64,000 bases of DNA from the NCBI RefSeq assembly GCF_018502625.1, contig NZ_CP075566.1, positions 1,555,001 through 1,619,000 of the forward strand, in the 5' to 3' direction. This DNA comes from Pseudomonas hormoni. GTDB lineage: Bacteria; Pseudomonadota; Gammaproteobacteria; Pseudomonadales; Pseudomonadaceae. A model generated the notes under the pieces. It worked only from the letters and a program-made list of their open reading frames with translations. It searched no databases and was not told the origin of the DNA. Position 1 is the stretch's first letter, and each line of letters starts with the position of its first letter. This document shows, piece by piece, positions 43,062 through 50,236 of this stretch. The position numbers and the translations under genes are program-made.

Positions 43062-44498
43062 TCAGGCTTGTTGGCGTTTCTGCAGCCAGCTCAGAAAACC
43101 ACCTTTCTTGATCGGCACCGGCTTGGCCAGCAACGCCAACCGGCTGTTCTGCTGCCTTACCGCCTGCAACTTGTTCAACGCCCGACCCACTTCAACCCGT
43201 TGTTCCATGCAGCTACGGGTCAGGGATTTTTCGATCCGGTAAATGATGCACGAGGTCAGGGCGGTGAAGGTCGCCTGGGACGGCGTATCGGTGAGGATGC
43301 TCTGTTCGCCCATCACTTCGCTCGGCCCCATTCGACCGGCCTCGGTTTGCCCGGTGCCGTCGGGAACGGTGGCGCTGACCACGCCCGTGGCGATGACCAT
43401 CAGACTGTCCGGCACTTCACCCAACTCCAGCACCACCTGACCTGCCGAGTACTGCTGCGCAACCATCGACTGCGCCATCTGATCGCGTTCATCTTCACTC
43501 AAGGAACGGAAAATTTTCACCTCATCCAGCAACGCCCGCGCTCGGGTTGTCGGTTCGATCACGCCGTCGAGCTGACGGGAAATACCCGCCGCTTCGAGGT
43601 GCCGATGGGCCAGGTCGAACAGTTGATTACGCACTTCGCTTTTCTTGCCCAGCTCGGCGATGAACCCGCTTGCCACGTATTCGGACAGGGTTTCGCCGGC
43701 CTCTTTCAGCACCGCTTTCGGTGCCGGGTTGAGCAACAACTGGCTACTGCCCTGAAGCGTACGATCCAGTGCATCCAGTACCCGACGCGGGCGAATGTGG
43801 TTGGGCACCTGAATGCTGATCGACACGCCGTGCATGTTGTTCGGCCTGCTCAGGTTGACGATTTTCGCCTTGGCCGCCACCGAGTTCGGCACCACCGCGG
43901 TACTGCCGGCGCTGGTCAGCAGGTGCGTCGCGCGCCAGTCGATGTCGAGCACTTTGCCCTCGACGCCGTCGATCATGATCCAGTCATCCACCTGATACGG
44001 CTTGGTGGTGTTGAGCACGATCCCGGAAAATACGTCGCTCAAGGTACTTTGCAATGCCAGGCCGACGACGATTGCGACCACCCCGGACGTTGCCAGCAAA
44101 CCTTTCACCGGCAGCTCCAGCACATAACCGGCCGCCGCAACGATGGCGATCAGAAACACCAGCGCGCCGATGACGTCCTGCAGCAAGCGACCGCTGTGAC
44201 CGATGCGGCGCATCAGCACCAGGCCGATGACTTCGGTGAGCACTCGCGCGGTGTACAACCACCAGAGAATCCCCAGCGCCGTGGCGCCCAGTTGCGCCAC
44301 GCGATCTTCGGCAAACGGCGGCGCCTGCAAGGGGCTGACGCCGGCGTTGATGATGAGCGCGCTGAACATTACGAACAGCGCCAGGCGCACACCGACGCGT
44401 GTGACGCGATGCTTGAACGGCGCGAGGTGCCAGAGCACGGCGTCGATCACCAGCAGCAGGGCGCTCAATGACAGCAGGTGAGCGAGGACAAAGGACAT
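43062..44498 (-). CDS. MscS-type mechanosensitive channel with cyclic-nucleotide-binding domain
   Basis: The start is set at MSFVLAHLLSLSALLLVIDA (44498). The 478-aa protein has four hydrophobic segments. It then has the MscS pore and upper beta domain (LLATSGVVAIVVGLALQSTL, then VFSGIVLNTTKPYQVDDWIM) up to ~residue 300. A C-terminal Crp-like cNMP-binding domain follows at ~325-440 (EDERDQMAQSMVAQQYSAGQ, VLELGEVPDSLMVIATGVVS). Such bCNG channels gate by nucleotide or tension in the inner membrane. The gene is enclosed by two direct 115-bp repeats. Confidence 0.93.
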   Translation of the reverse strand: MSFVLAHLLSLSALLLVIDAVLWHLAPFKHRVTRVGVRLALFVMFSALIINAGVSPLQAPPFAEDRVAQLGATALGILWWLYTARVLTEVIGLVLMRRIGHSGRLLQDVIGALVFLIAIVAAAGYVLELPVKGLLATSGVVAIVVGLALQSTLSDVFSGIVLNTTKPYQVDDWIMIDGVEGKVLDIDWRATHLLTSAGSTAVVPNSVAAKAKIVNLSRPNNMHGVSISIQVPNHIRPRRVLDALDRTLQGSSQLLLNPAPKAVLKEAGETLSEYVASGFIAELGKKSEVRNQLFDLAHRHLEAAGISRQLDGVIEPTTRARALLDEVKIFRSLSEDERDQMAQSMVAQQYSAGQVVLELGEVPDSLMVIATGVVSATVPDGTGQTEAGRMGPSEVMGEQSILTDTPSQATFTALTSCIIYRIEKSLTRSCMEQRVEVGRALNKLQAVRQQNSRLALLAKPVPIKKGGFLSWLQKRQQA

Positions 44499-44550
44499 GG
44501 GAAACACTCCGGTGGAAGGGGGCAAACGGTTTTTTTGTCAGCGTGCTTTT

Positions 44551-44665
44551 TGTGGCGAGGGAGCTTGCTCCCGCTTGAGTGCGCAGCACTCACAAAATTT
44601 GCATTGATGCGAAGTTTTTGGGGCCGCTTCGCAGCCCAGCGGGAGCAAGCTCCCTCGCCACAAAA
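44551..44665. repeat. 115-bp REP-bounded repeat, copy 2
   Basis: Direct copy of 42932-43046 with one mismatch, on the 5' side of the channel gene. The unit itself is an imperfect inverted pair of gtggcgagggagcttgctcc arms. Confidence 0.95.
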
Positions 44666-44698
44666 AACAACCTCGCCACACATTGCTGTGTGGCGAGG
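44664..44698 (-). terminator. Intrinsic terminator of the esterase gene
   Basis: On the minus strand, just after the esterase stop, CCTCGCCACAC-agcaat-GTGTGGCGAGG (11-bp perfect stem) is followed by TTGTTTTTT. Confidence 0.85.
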
Positions 44699-44704
44699 CT
44701 GGAC

Positions 44705-45724
44705 TCAGTTCAGATGCGTCTTGAGTTCCAGCGCTGCCTGACGCACCGCCGCCTTCACTTCCGGAATCCGGCTCAACGGGTTCAGCAAACCGAAGTCGTG
44801 GATCATGCCGTTGTAACGCACCGCCGTCACCGGAACACCGGCCGCATCGAGGTGGCGGGCATAGGCTTCGCCTTCGTCACGCAACACGTCGAATTCGGCG
44901 GTCTGCACCAAAGCTGCCGGCAAGCCTTTGAGCTGTTCGGCATTGGCCTGCAACGGCGAGGCATGGATCTGCGCACGCTCGGCCTGGTCGGTGGTGTAGT
45001 TGTCCCAGAACCAGTTCATCATCCCTTTGGTCAGGAAGTGGCCCTCGGCAAATTGCTGGTACGACCCGGTGTCGAACTGCGCGTTGGTCACCGGCCACAT
45101 CAACAGCTGGAAGCGCAGCGCCGGGGTTTTCTGTTCCTTGGCCATCAACGCCACGACCGCCGCCATGTTGCCGCCGACGCTGTTGCCGGCCACGGCGAGG
45201 CGCTTGCCATCGACGCCGATGTCCTTGCCATGCTCAGCCACCCAGCGGGTCGCGGCGTAGGCCTGGTTGATCGCGGTCGGGTAGTGCGCTTCCGGCGACG
45301 GCGTGTAATCGACATACACCGCGACGGCGCCGGAGCCGACCACCAGGTCGTGGATCAGACGCTGGTGAGTCGGGTAATCGCCCAGTACCCAGCCGCCACC
45401 GTGGAAGAACATGAACACCGGCAATTCACCTTTGACCTTGGCCGGACGCACGATTTTCAGATTGATGGTTTGCCCATCGACCTTGATTGCACGGTCGCTG
45501 ACGTCCACACCCGACAGGTCAACCTTCACCGAATTTTGCGCACCGGTGAGTACCGCACGGGCGTCTTTCGGACTCAGTTGCTCGAGCGGCTTGCCACCAC
45601 CGGCGGCGAGGGCTTCGAGGAAGGCTTGGGTGTTGTGTTCGACGCCTGGGCTGCCAGCGGCAAAAGCGTTGCCGACGGAGAGGGCGAGGAGGGAAGCGGT
45701 CAGGGTTTTTTTGACGAGGTTCAT
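44705..45724 (-). CDS. Exported alpha/beta hydrolase, HSL-type esterase
   Basis: The start is set at MNLVKKTLTASLLALSVGNA (45724). A signal peptide is cleaved near AFA-AGSP, so the enzyme is periplasmic or secreted. The 339-aa protein has the HSL oxyanion motif FFHGGGW (108-112) and the nucleophile GNSVGG (Ser ~182). The acid is probably in EFDVLRDEGEAY and the His in MIHDFGLLN. It hydrolyses short acyl esters by family. The AGGAATTG spacing fits the start. It is divergent from a LysR gene, its likely regulator. Confidence 0.92.
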   Translation of the reverse strand: MNLVKKTLTASLLALSVGNAFAAGSPGVEHNTQAFLEALAAGGGKPLEQLSPKDARAVLTGAQNSVKVDLSGVDVSDRAIKVDGQTINLKIVRPAKVKGELPVFMFFHGGGWVLGDYPTHQRLIHDLVVGSGAVAVYVDYTPSPEAHYPTAINQAYAATRWVAEHGKDIGVDGKRLAVAGNSVGGNMAAVVALMAKEQKTPALRFQLLMWPVTNAQFDTGSYQQFAEGHFLTKGMMNWFWDNYTTDQAERAQIHASPLQANAEQLKGLPAALVQTAEFDVLRDEGEAYARHLDAAGVPVTAVRYNGMIHDFGLLNPLSRIPEVKAAVRQAALELKTHLN

Positions 45725-45846
45725 GCTCAATTCCTTTTAATCATTGGTGGGTAAGGGCTGCATCAGCACCGTAGACACAGATTAATAGGGTGCCCGAAAG
45801 GGAAAAAGCGGCTATAAAGCGTTTAACTGTCAACCAGAGTGTGACA

Positions 45847-46752
45847 ATGAACCCGTTCGAAGATATGCGCATGTTTTGCCAGGTCATAGACTCCGGCAGC
45901 TTCACCGCTGCGGCTGATCAATTGGGGCTGTCCAAGCAATTCGTCAGCCGGCGTTTGATGCAACTTGAAGAGCGTCTGGGCGTGCGGCTGCTCAACCGTT
46001 CGACGCGGCGGCTGGACGTCACGCCGCTGGGCCAGAGTTACTACGAGTCCGCGTTGCGCCTGCTCGGCGAAGTCGAGCAAGTGGAGCAGGGCATCGCGGG
46101 CCAGACCACTGAACCGCGCGGCACCCTTCGCGTGAGTGCGCCGTTGTCGTTTGCGCTGGCGCACCTGGGCTGCCTGCTGCCGTTGTTCTTGCAGCGCTAT
46201 CGCGATGTCACGGTGGAAGTGGACTTGAGCGATCGCCCGGTGGATTTGCTCGGTGAGGGCTACGACCTGGCGTTGCGCATTGGCACCCTCGAAGACTCGA
46301 CACTGATCGCCCGACGCATCGCTTCCATCCAGCGGGTGTATTGCGCCAGCCCGGCTTACCTGGCCGAGCGTGGTACGCCGTTCAAACCTGAAGATTTACA
46401 CACGCATGACTGCCTGCCCTACGGCCACGGGCGTCAGGTGCAATGGCGTTTTGAAGGGCAGGGCAAGCCGCTGGCGGTCAATGTCACCGGGCGGATGCGG
46501 GTCAACAACGGGGAGTTGCTAAAGGATGCGGCCATTGCCGGGATGGGGGTTACTTACCTGCCGACGTTCATTGTCGGGGCGGCATTGAGGGATGGCAGGC
46601 TGGTGCCGGTGCTGGACGAGTTTCGCCCGGAGCCGCTGACGTTGTCGGCGGTGTATCCGCAGCATCGCCAGAGTTCGCGACCTGTGCAGGCATTGATCGA
46701 GTTTTTGCGTGAGCGACTGGATCAGACTGAGGGTTCACGCGATCCCTTGTAG
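45847..46752 (+). CDS. LysR family regulator (301 aa)
   Basis: The start is set at MNPFEDMRMFCQVIDSGSFT (45847); an in-frame extension to 45790 is unsupported. HTH SFTAAADQLGLSKQFVSRRL is followed by RLLNRSTRRLDVTPLGQSYY, and the effector domain includes GTLRVSAPLSFALAHLGCLL. The type resembles the DmlR/CrgA branch. It is divergent from the esterase gene with a ~120-bp shared control region. Confidence 0.92.
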   Translation: MNPFEDMRMFCQVIDSGSFTAAADQLGLSKQFVSRRLMQLEERLGVRLLNRSTRRLDVTPLGQSYYESALRLLGEVEQVEQGIAGQTTEPRGTLRVSAPLSFALAHLGCLLPLFLQRYRDVTVEVDLSDRPVDLLGEGYDLALRIGTLEDSTLIARRIASIQRVYCASPAYLAERGTPFKPEDLHTHDCLPYGHGRQVQWRFEGQGKPLAVNVTGRMRVNNGELLKDAAIAGMGVTYLPTFIVGAALRDGRLVPVLDEFRPEPLTLSAVYPQHRQSSRPVQALIEFLRERLDQTEGSRDPL

Positions 46753-46839
46753 GAGCGAGGCTTGCCCGCGAAGGCGTCGTCACATTCAACACAGTCGTTG
46801 ACTGATACGACGCCTTCGCGGGCAAGCCTCGCTCCTACA
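46748..46839. repeat. REP inverted pair
   Basis: Arms 46748-46780 and 46807-46839 are perfect 33-nt reverse complements (tgtaggagcgaggcttgccc...). They lie between the convergent lysR gene and the Gly/His-rich protein gene. Confidence 0.88.
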
Positions 46840-46870
46840 GGGATTGGTGTGGTTTGGGCATCAGCGGTGA

Positions 46871-47410
46871 TCAGGACCTTTTGTCATCCCCCGGCTCGCC
46901 ACCCACATGCACGCCATGGTCATCGCCGATTTCACCGGCGCGATGAACGCCGTGGTCATCACCGATTTCGCCGGCGCGATGAACGCCATGGTCATCACCG
47001 ATTTCACCGGCATGATGAACGCCGCGGTTATGGCCAATTTCACCAGCATGATGAACCCCGTGATCATCACCCGGTTCAGCGTGGTTGCCGTTTCGCCCGG
47101 AGTTGGCCGAATGCCCGGAATTCCCCGAGCCATGGTCGTTGCCACTGTGACCGCTGCCATTTCCGCCATGACCATTGCCATCGCCGCCATGACCGCTGCC
47201 GTTGCCACCGTGACCACCGCCATTACCGCCACTGCCTCCGCCACCTCCGCTACCACCTCCGCCACCGCTACCACCGCCGCCGCCTCCACCACTCCCACCA
47301 TCCTTGGCCAGAGCGCTCGATACGCCGGACAGGCTGTCCGGAATCAATACGGTAGACGCCGACAAAACCGCGCCAATCGCTACTGCCAGTAAAAGTTTGT
47401 TGATGTGCAT
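46871..47410 (-). CDS. Exported glycine/histidine-rich repeat protein
   Basis: The start is set at MHINKLLLAVAIGAVLSAST (47410), which gives a signal peptide ending near SSALA-KDGG. The 179-aa product then has a Gly/Ser run (GGGGGGGSGGGGGSGGGGG-type), a GNGxGHGG-type run rich in His, and five near-repeats of the 12-mer GDDHGVHxAGEI. The last repeat ends HVGGEPGDDKRS. It should be unfolded or fibre-like outside the cytoplasm and could bind metal through His and Asp. No family was recognised. It lies beside pseudopilin-type genes, on the same strand 150 bp downstream of gspF. Confidence 0.7.
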   Translation of the reverse strand: MHINKLLLAVAIGAVLSASTVLIPDSLSGVSSALAKDGGSGGGGGGGSGGGGGSGGGGGSGGNGGGHGGNGSGHGGDGNGHGGNGSGHSGNDHGSGNSGHSANSGRNGNHAEPGDDHGVHHAGEIGHNRGVHHAGEIGDDHGVHRAGEIGDDHGVHRAGEIGDDHGVHVGGEPGDDKRS

Positions 47411-47559
47411 GCCGTTCTCCGTCTTCTTGTTCGGGTTGGAACGTTGATGAACGATGCAACGTGCTGCTTGATTCAATGGGTGAACACCGCAACGCATCGG
47501 TTTATTCAGTTGCTACGTCGATGAACGATGAACGGTACGACCCGACCCTGTTCCAGGGG

Positions 47560-48747
47560 TTAGTGAATGCTCGAGGCCAGCTCGAAAATCGGGATGTACA
47601 TCAGGATCACGATGACCCCGATCAACAGGCCGATGAAGGTCATGAGCAAGGGTTCAAACAGCCGCACGAACCATTCGATCCAGCGGCTGATTTCTTCGTC
47701 GTAGAAATCGGCGCTGCGCTCCATCATCTGCCCGAGGTTGCCGGACTGCTCGCCGGCGCGCAGCAAGCGCAGGGATACCGGGGTGACGAGGTGGTTGAGC
47801 TCCAGCGCGGCCGACAGCGACTGGCCTTCACGCACCCGTTCGCAGGCCTGGTCCAGGCGTACGCGGGAAGCGACGGTGAGCAGGCCGCGGACCATGCCCA
47901 TGGCGGTGACGAGGGGGATGCCGCCCTGCAGCAGAATCCCCAGCGAGCGATAGAAGCGTGCCAGTTCGTACATGAAAATGCGTTGATGAACGGCCGGGAG
48001 TTTTTCGATCACCCGGTCCACGCCCCGGCGAAAGGCCGGTTGACGCTGGAGGAACGCGAGGGCAACGACGATTGCCGCCAGCGTGCCGAAGAATTCGCCC
48101 TGGTGGGCATGCAGGAACATCCCGCTGCTCATCAGGATTTGCGACAGCCACGGCAGGTTATTGCCCAGCCCTTCGAACACCAGGCTGAAGCGCGGCACCA
48201 CATAGCCCATCAGAAACAACACCACGCCACCTCCCACCACCAGCAATAGCATGGGATAGATCGAAGCGCTGACGATCTTCTGTCGAACCTCGTCCATGCG
48301 CTGGCGATAGCTGACATAACGGCCCAAAGCATCGCCCACCGCGCCGGTCTTCTCGCTGGACTGCACCAGCGCCACGTAGAGAGGAGGGAACACCGCCGAC
48401 AACTGGGCCAACGCCTGGGAGAATGATTTGCCCTCGTAGAGCAGGCGCACCAGTTCACTCAAGGTCTTGCGGGCCTGTGGCGCGGTTTCTTTTTCCGCCA
48501 GGCTTTCCAGCGCATCGATCAACGGCAGGCCCGCGTTAAGCAGGGTGGTCAGTTCCTGGCTGAACAGCACCAGGTTGAAGGTCTCACGCTTTTGCAATCG
48601 CAACGCACGCCAGTGCCGTTCGGCGTGCAGGCTGACCACTCGCAGGCCCTGGTCTTCGGCGATGCGCCGGGCTTCGCTGTCCCCTTGGGCCTCGACGGTC
48701 ATCGCGACCACGCCGGCTTTGCCGACCGCCTTGAGATGAAAGCGCAT
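47560..48747 (-). CDS. gspF: Type II secretion inner-membrane protein GspF
   Basis: The 395-aa protein has two T2SSF domains, LFSQELTTLLNAGLPLIDAL and YELARFYRSLGILLQGGIPL, each followed by AG/SGxG turn motifs (SSEKTGAVGDAL, AGEQSGNLGQMM). Membrane helices are SIYPMLLLVVGGGVVLFLMG and LFEPLLMTFIGLLIGVIVIL. GspF/PilC proteins anchor the pseudopilus assembly ATPase in the inner membrane. It follows gspG by 12 bp on the minus strand. A gspE-type ATPase gene lies 14 kb away past the mnx operon. Confidence 0.93.
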   Translation of the reverse strand: MRFHLKAVGKAGVVAMTVEAQGDSEARRIAEDQGLRVVSLHAERHWRALRLQKRETFNLVLFSQELTTLLNAGLPLIDALESLAEKETAPQARKTLSELVRLLYEGKSFSQALAQLSAVFPPLYVALVQSSEKTGAVGDALGRYVSYRQRMDEVRQKIVSASIYPMLLLVVGGGVVLFLMGYVVPRFSLVFEGLGNNLPWLSQILMSSGMFLHAHQGEFFGTLAAIVVALAFLQRQPAFRRGVDRVIEKLPAVHQRIFMYELARFYRSLGILLQGGIPLVTAMGMVRGLLTVASRVRLDQACERVREGQSLSAALELNHLVTPVSLRLLRAGEQSGNLGQMMERSADFYDEEISRWIEWFVRLFEPLLMTFIGLLIGVIVILMYIPIFELASSIH

Positions 48748-48759
48748 GCTTGCCTCCCG

Positions 48760-49209
48760 TCACTGCCAACTGGTGACTTCGGCGTTTTCGCCTTCGCCGC
48801 CGGGTTGACCGTCCTTGCCCATGGACAACAGGTCGTATTCGCCGTTTTCGCCGGGGTAGCGGTAGGTGTAATTGCGGCCCCATGGGTCCTGCGGCAGTTT
48901 TTTCTGCAGGTAGGGGCCGGTCCAGCGGGTTTCGTCGCTGGGCGCGGTAATCAGCGCCTGCAAACCCTGTTCGGTCGACGGGTAATGGCCGACCTCCAGA
49001 CGGTACAAATCCAGTGCCTTGCCCAGGCCTTCGATTTGCGCCTTGGCCACCTTCACTTCGGAGCGGCCCAACTGGGCAAAATACTTCGGCGCGACGATGC
49101 CGGCCAACAGCCCCAGCACCACCAGCACCACCAACAGCTCAAGCAGGGTGAACCCGCGCTGAACTCGCGGTGAACAGTGACGCGGTGCACTACACAAACG
49201 CTGATTCAT
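48760..49209 (-). CDS. gspG: Type II secretion major pseudopilin GspG
   Basis: The start is set at MNQRLCSAPRHCSPRVQRG (49209). The prepilin site RG-FTLLELLVVLVVLGLLAG is followed by VAPKYFAQLGRSEVKVAKAQ. The GspG C-terminal half has YPSTEQGLQALITAP, GPYLQKKLPQDPWGRNYTYR and GENGEYDLLSMGKDGQPGGE. The 149-aa length is usual. The protein is processed by prepilin peptidase and forms the T2SS pseudopilus. It is divergent from the lytic transglycosylase gene. Confidence 0.95.
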   Translation of the reverse strand: MNQRLCSAPRHCSPRVQRGFTLLELLVVLVVLGLLAGIVAPKYFAQLGRSEVKVAKAQIEGLGKALDLYRLEVGHYPSTEQGLQALITAPSDETRWTGPYLQKKLPQDPWGRNYTYRYPGENGEYDLLSMGKDGQPGGEGENAEVTSWQ

Positions 49210-49317
49210 GATGACCTCACACAGTCGGCAGAAGGGTCGCCATAGCGGCTCATGCAATTGCCATGCTCACCCTCGGGCATCTTTCTGCAACCCGTGAATT
49301 ACGGGCCTTTGCGCATC

Positions 49318-49333
49318 CGGCACAGTGCTTGCG
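49318..49333 (+). promoter_or_regulatory. Sigma54-type promoter before the lytic transglycosylase gene
   Basis: CGGCAC-AGTGC-TTGCG keeps the GG-N10-GC spacing and most of the consensus. Transcription would start near 49344, about 60 bp before the ATG. Within that leader a hairpin, TGGGGC-ATTA-GCCCCA followed by TTTTT (49358-49378), looks like a terminator. Confidence 0.6.
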
Positions 49334-49404
49334 TATGGCTGCTCCACTACCGGCCATTGGGGCATTAGCCCCATTTTTCGGGGCCGGTCAGGGGAGACAA
49401 AAAA

Positions 49405-50013
49405 ATGAAAACACTCACCACAGGGCTGCTCGGCTGCGTGTTGCTGGCAGGCGCAGCTCAGGCCGATGTGTTCGTTTCCGTGGACGCCAAGGGCAGCTAC
49501 GTTCTGTCCAATGTCCACCGTCCCGGTCGCACCTATGAACGGGTGATTCGCGAGCCGGAGTCGTCGCTGGTCAGCCTCGATCAACAGCCCCAGATGATTG
49601 CCCGGCAACCCTACGCCGAGCTGGTCTCGGCGGCCGCCACGGCCAATGAATTACCCGCGGCGCTGTTGCATGCGGTGATCCAGGCCGAGTCCCATTACGA
49701 CTCTGGCGCAACGTCAGCCAAAGGCGCGGGAGGGCTGATGCAATTGATGCCCGACACCGCCCGTGAGATGGGCGTGGCCAACGTCTACGACCCCAAGGCC
49801 AACATCCAGGGCGGGGCCAAATACCTCAAGCGCCTGATGACTCTGTTCGACAACGACATCGCCCTCGCCGTGGCGGCCTATAACGCCGGGCCGCAAGCGG
49901 TGCTCAGCCGTGGCGGGGTGATCCCCCCGTTCGCCGAAACCCAGCGTTATGTGCCGAGCGTGCTGCGCCAGTACCGCCGCTTGCAGGGCCTGGCCGTGGA
50001 TGCGCCGCTGTGA
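49405..50013 (+). CDS. Periplasmic lytic transglycosylase (SLT domain)
   Basis: The 202-aa protein has a signal peptide (MKTLTTGLLGCVLLAGAAQA-D), then an SLT domain with the catalytic Glu in ALLHAVIQAESHYDSGATSA, KGAGGLMQLMPDTAREMGV, GGAKYLKRLMTLFDNDIALA and AVAAYNAGPQAV. It cleaves peptidoglycan glycan strands. Transglycosylases of this size often help insert secretion machines into the wall. Its place between gspG and mnxG, behind a sigma54-type promoter, suggests that role here. Confidence 0.93.
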   Translation: MKTLTTGLLGCVLLAGAAQADVFVSVDAKGSYVLSNVHRPGRTYERVIREPESSLVSLDQQPQMIARQPYAELVSAAATANELPAALLHAVIQAESHYDSGATSAKGAGGLMQLMPDTAREMGVANVYDPKANIQGGAKYLKRLMTLFDNDIALAVAAYNAGPQAVLSRGGVIPPFAETQRYVPSVLRQYRRLQGLAVDAPL

Positions 50014-50034
50014 TTGGCAACAGTGGGGGAAACC

Positions 50035-50052
50035 TTCCCCACATGTGGGGAA
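50035..50052. promoter_or_regulatory. 18-bp perfect palindrome upstream of mnxG
   Basis: TTCCCCACATGTGGGGAA is its own reverse complement. It lies about 110 bp upstream of the sigma54 -24 element of mnxG, the usual distance for an enhancer site. Further GGGGAA/TCCCCC half-sites follow at about 50083-50112. Confidence 0.5.
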
Positions 50053-50161
50053 CGTCAAAAGATCTCAGGGGGTTGCCCGGAAACCGGGGAAGTGGGTGGG
50101 GAATATCCCCCGACTTATCAAGTCATTTACGTAACGGACTGAAAAATAACAAAAATATTAA

Positions 50162-50177
50162 TGGCATGCGGATTGCT
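50162..50177 (+). promoter_or_regulatory. Sigma54 (-24/-12) promoter of the mnxG operon
   Basis: TGGCAT-GCGGA-TTGCT keeps GG-N10-GC and differs from consensus only at the sixth base. The predicted start near 50188 leaves a ~49-nt leader before ATG 50237. It fits the sigma54-type MnxS/MnxR control I recall from Mn-oxidising P. putida. Confidence 0.75.
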
Positions 50178-50236
50178 CAAGGGGATTTGTCGAGAATTAT
50201 TCCCTGTGAGCAGTACCCACAGCGAGGCCCGCGATC

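Noticed and set aside
44579..45754. 391-codon plus-strand frame over the esterase
   Set aside because: It begins in the 115-bp repeat and then runs antisense to a complete esterase with signal peptide and triad.
49225..49240. Sigma54-like site on the minus strand for gspG
   Set aside because: GG-N10-GC spacing exists but the match is poor (TGGCGA, CTGCC). The predicted transcript would start almost at the gspG start codon, leaving no room for a ribosome site.
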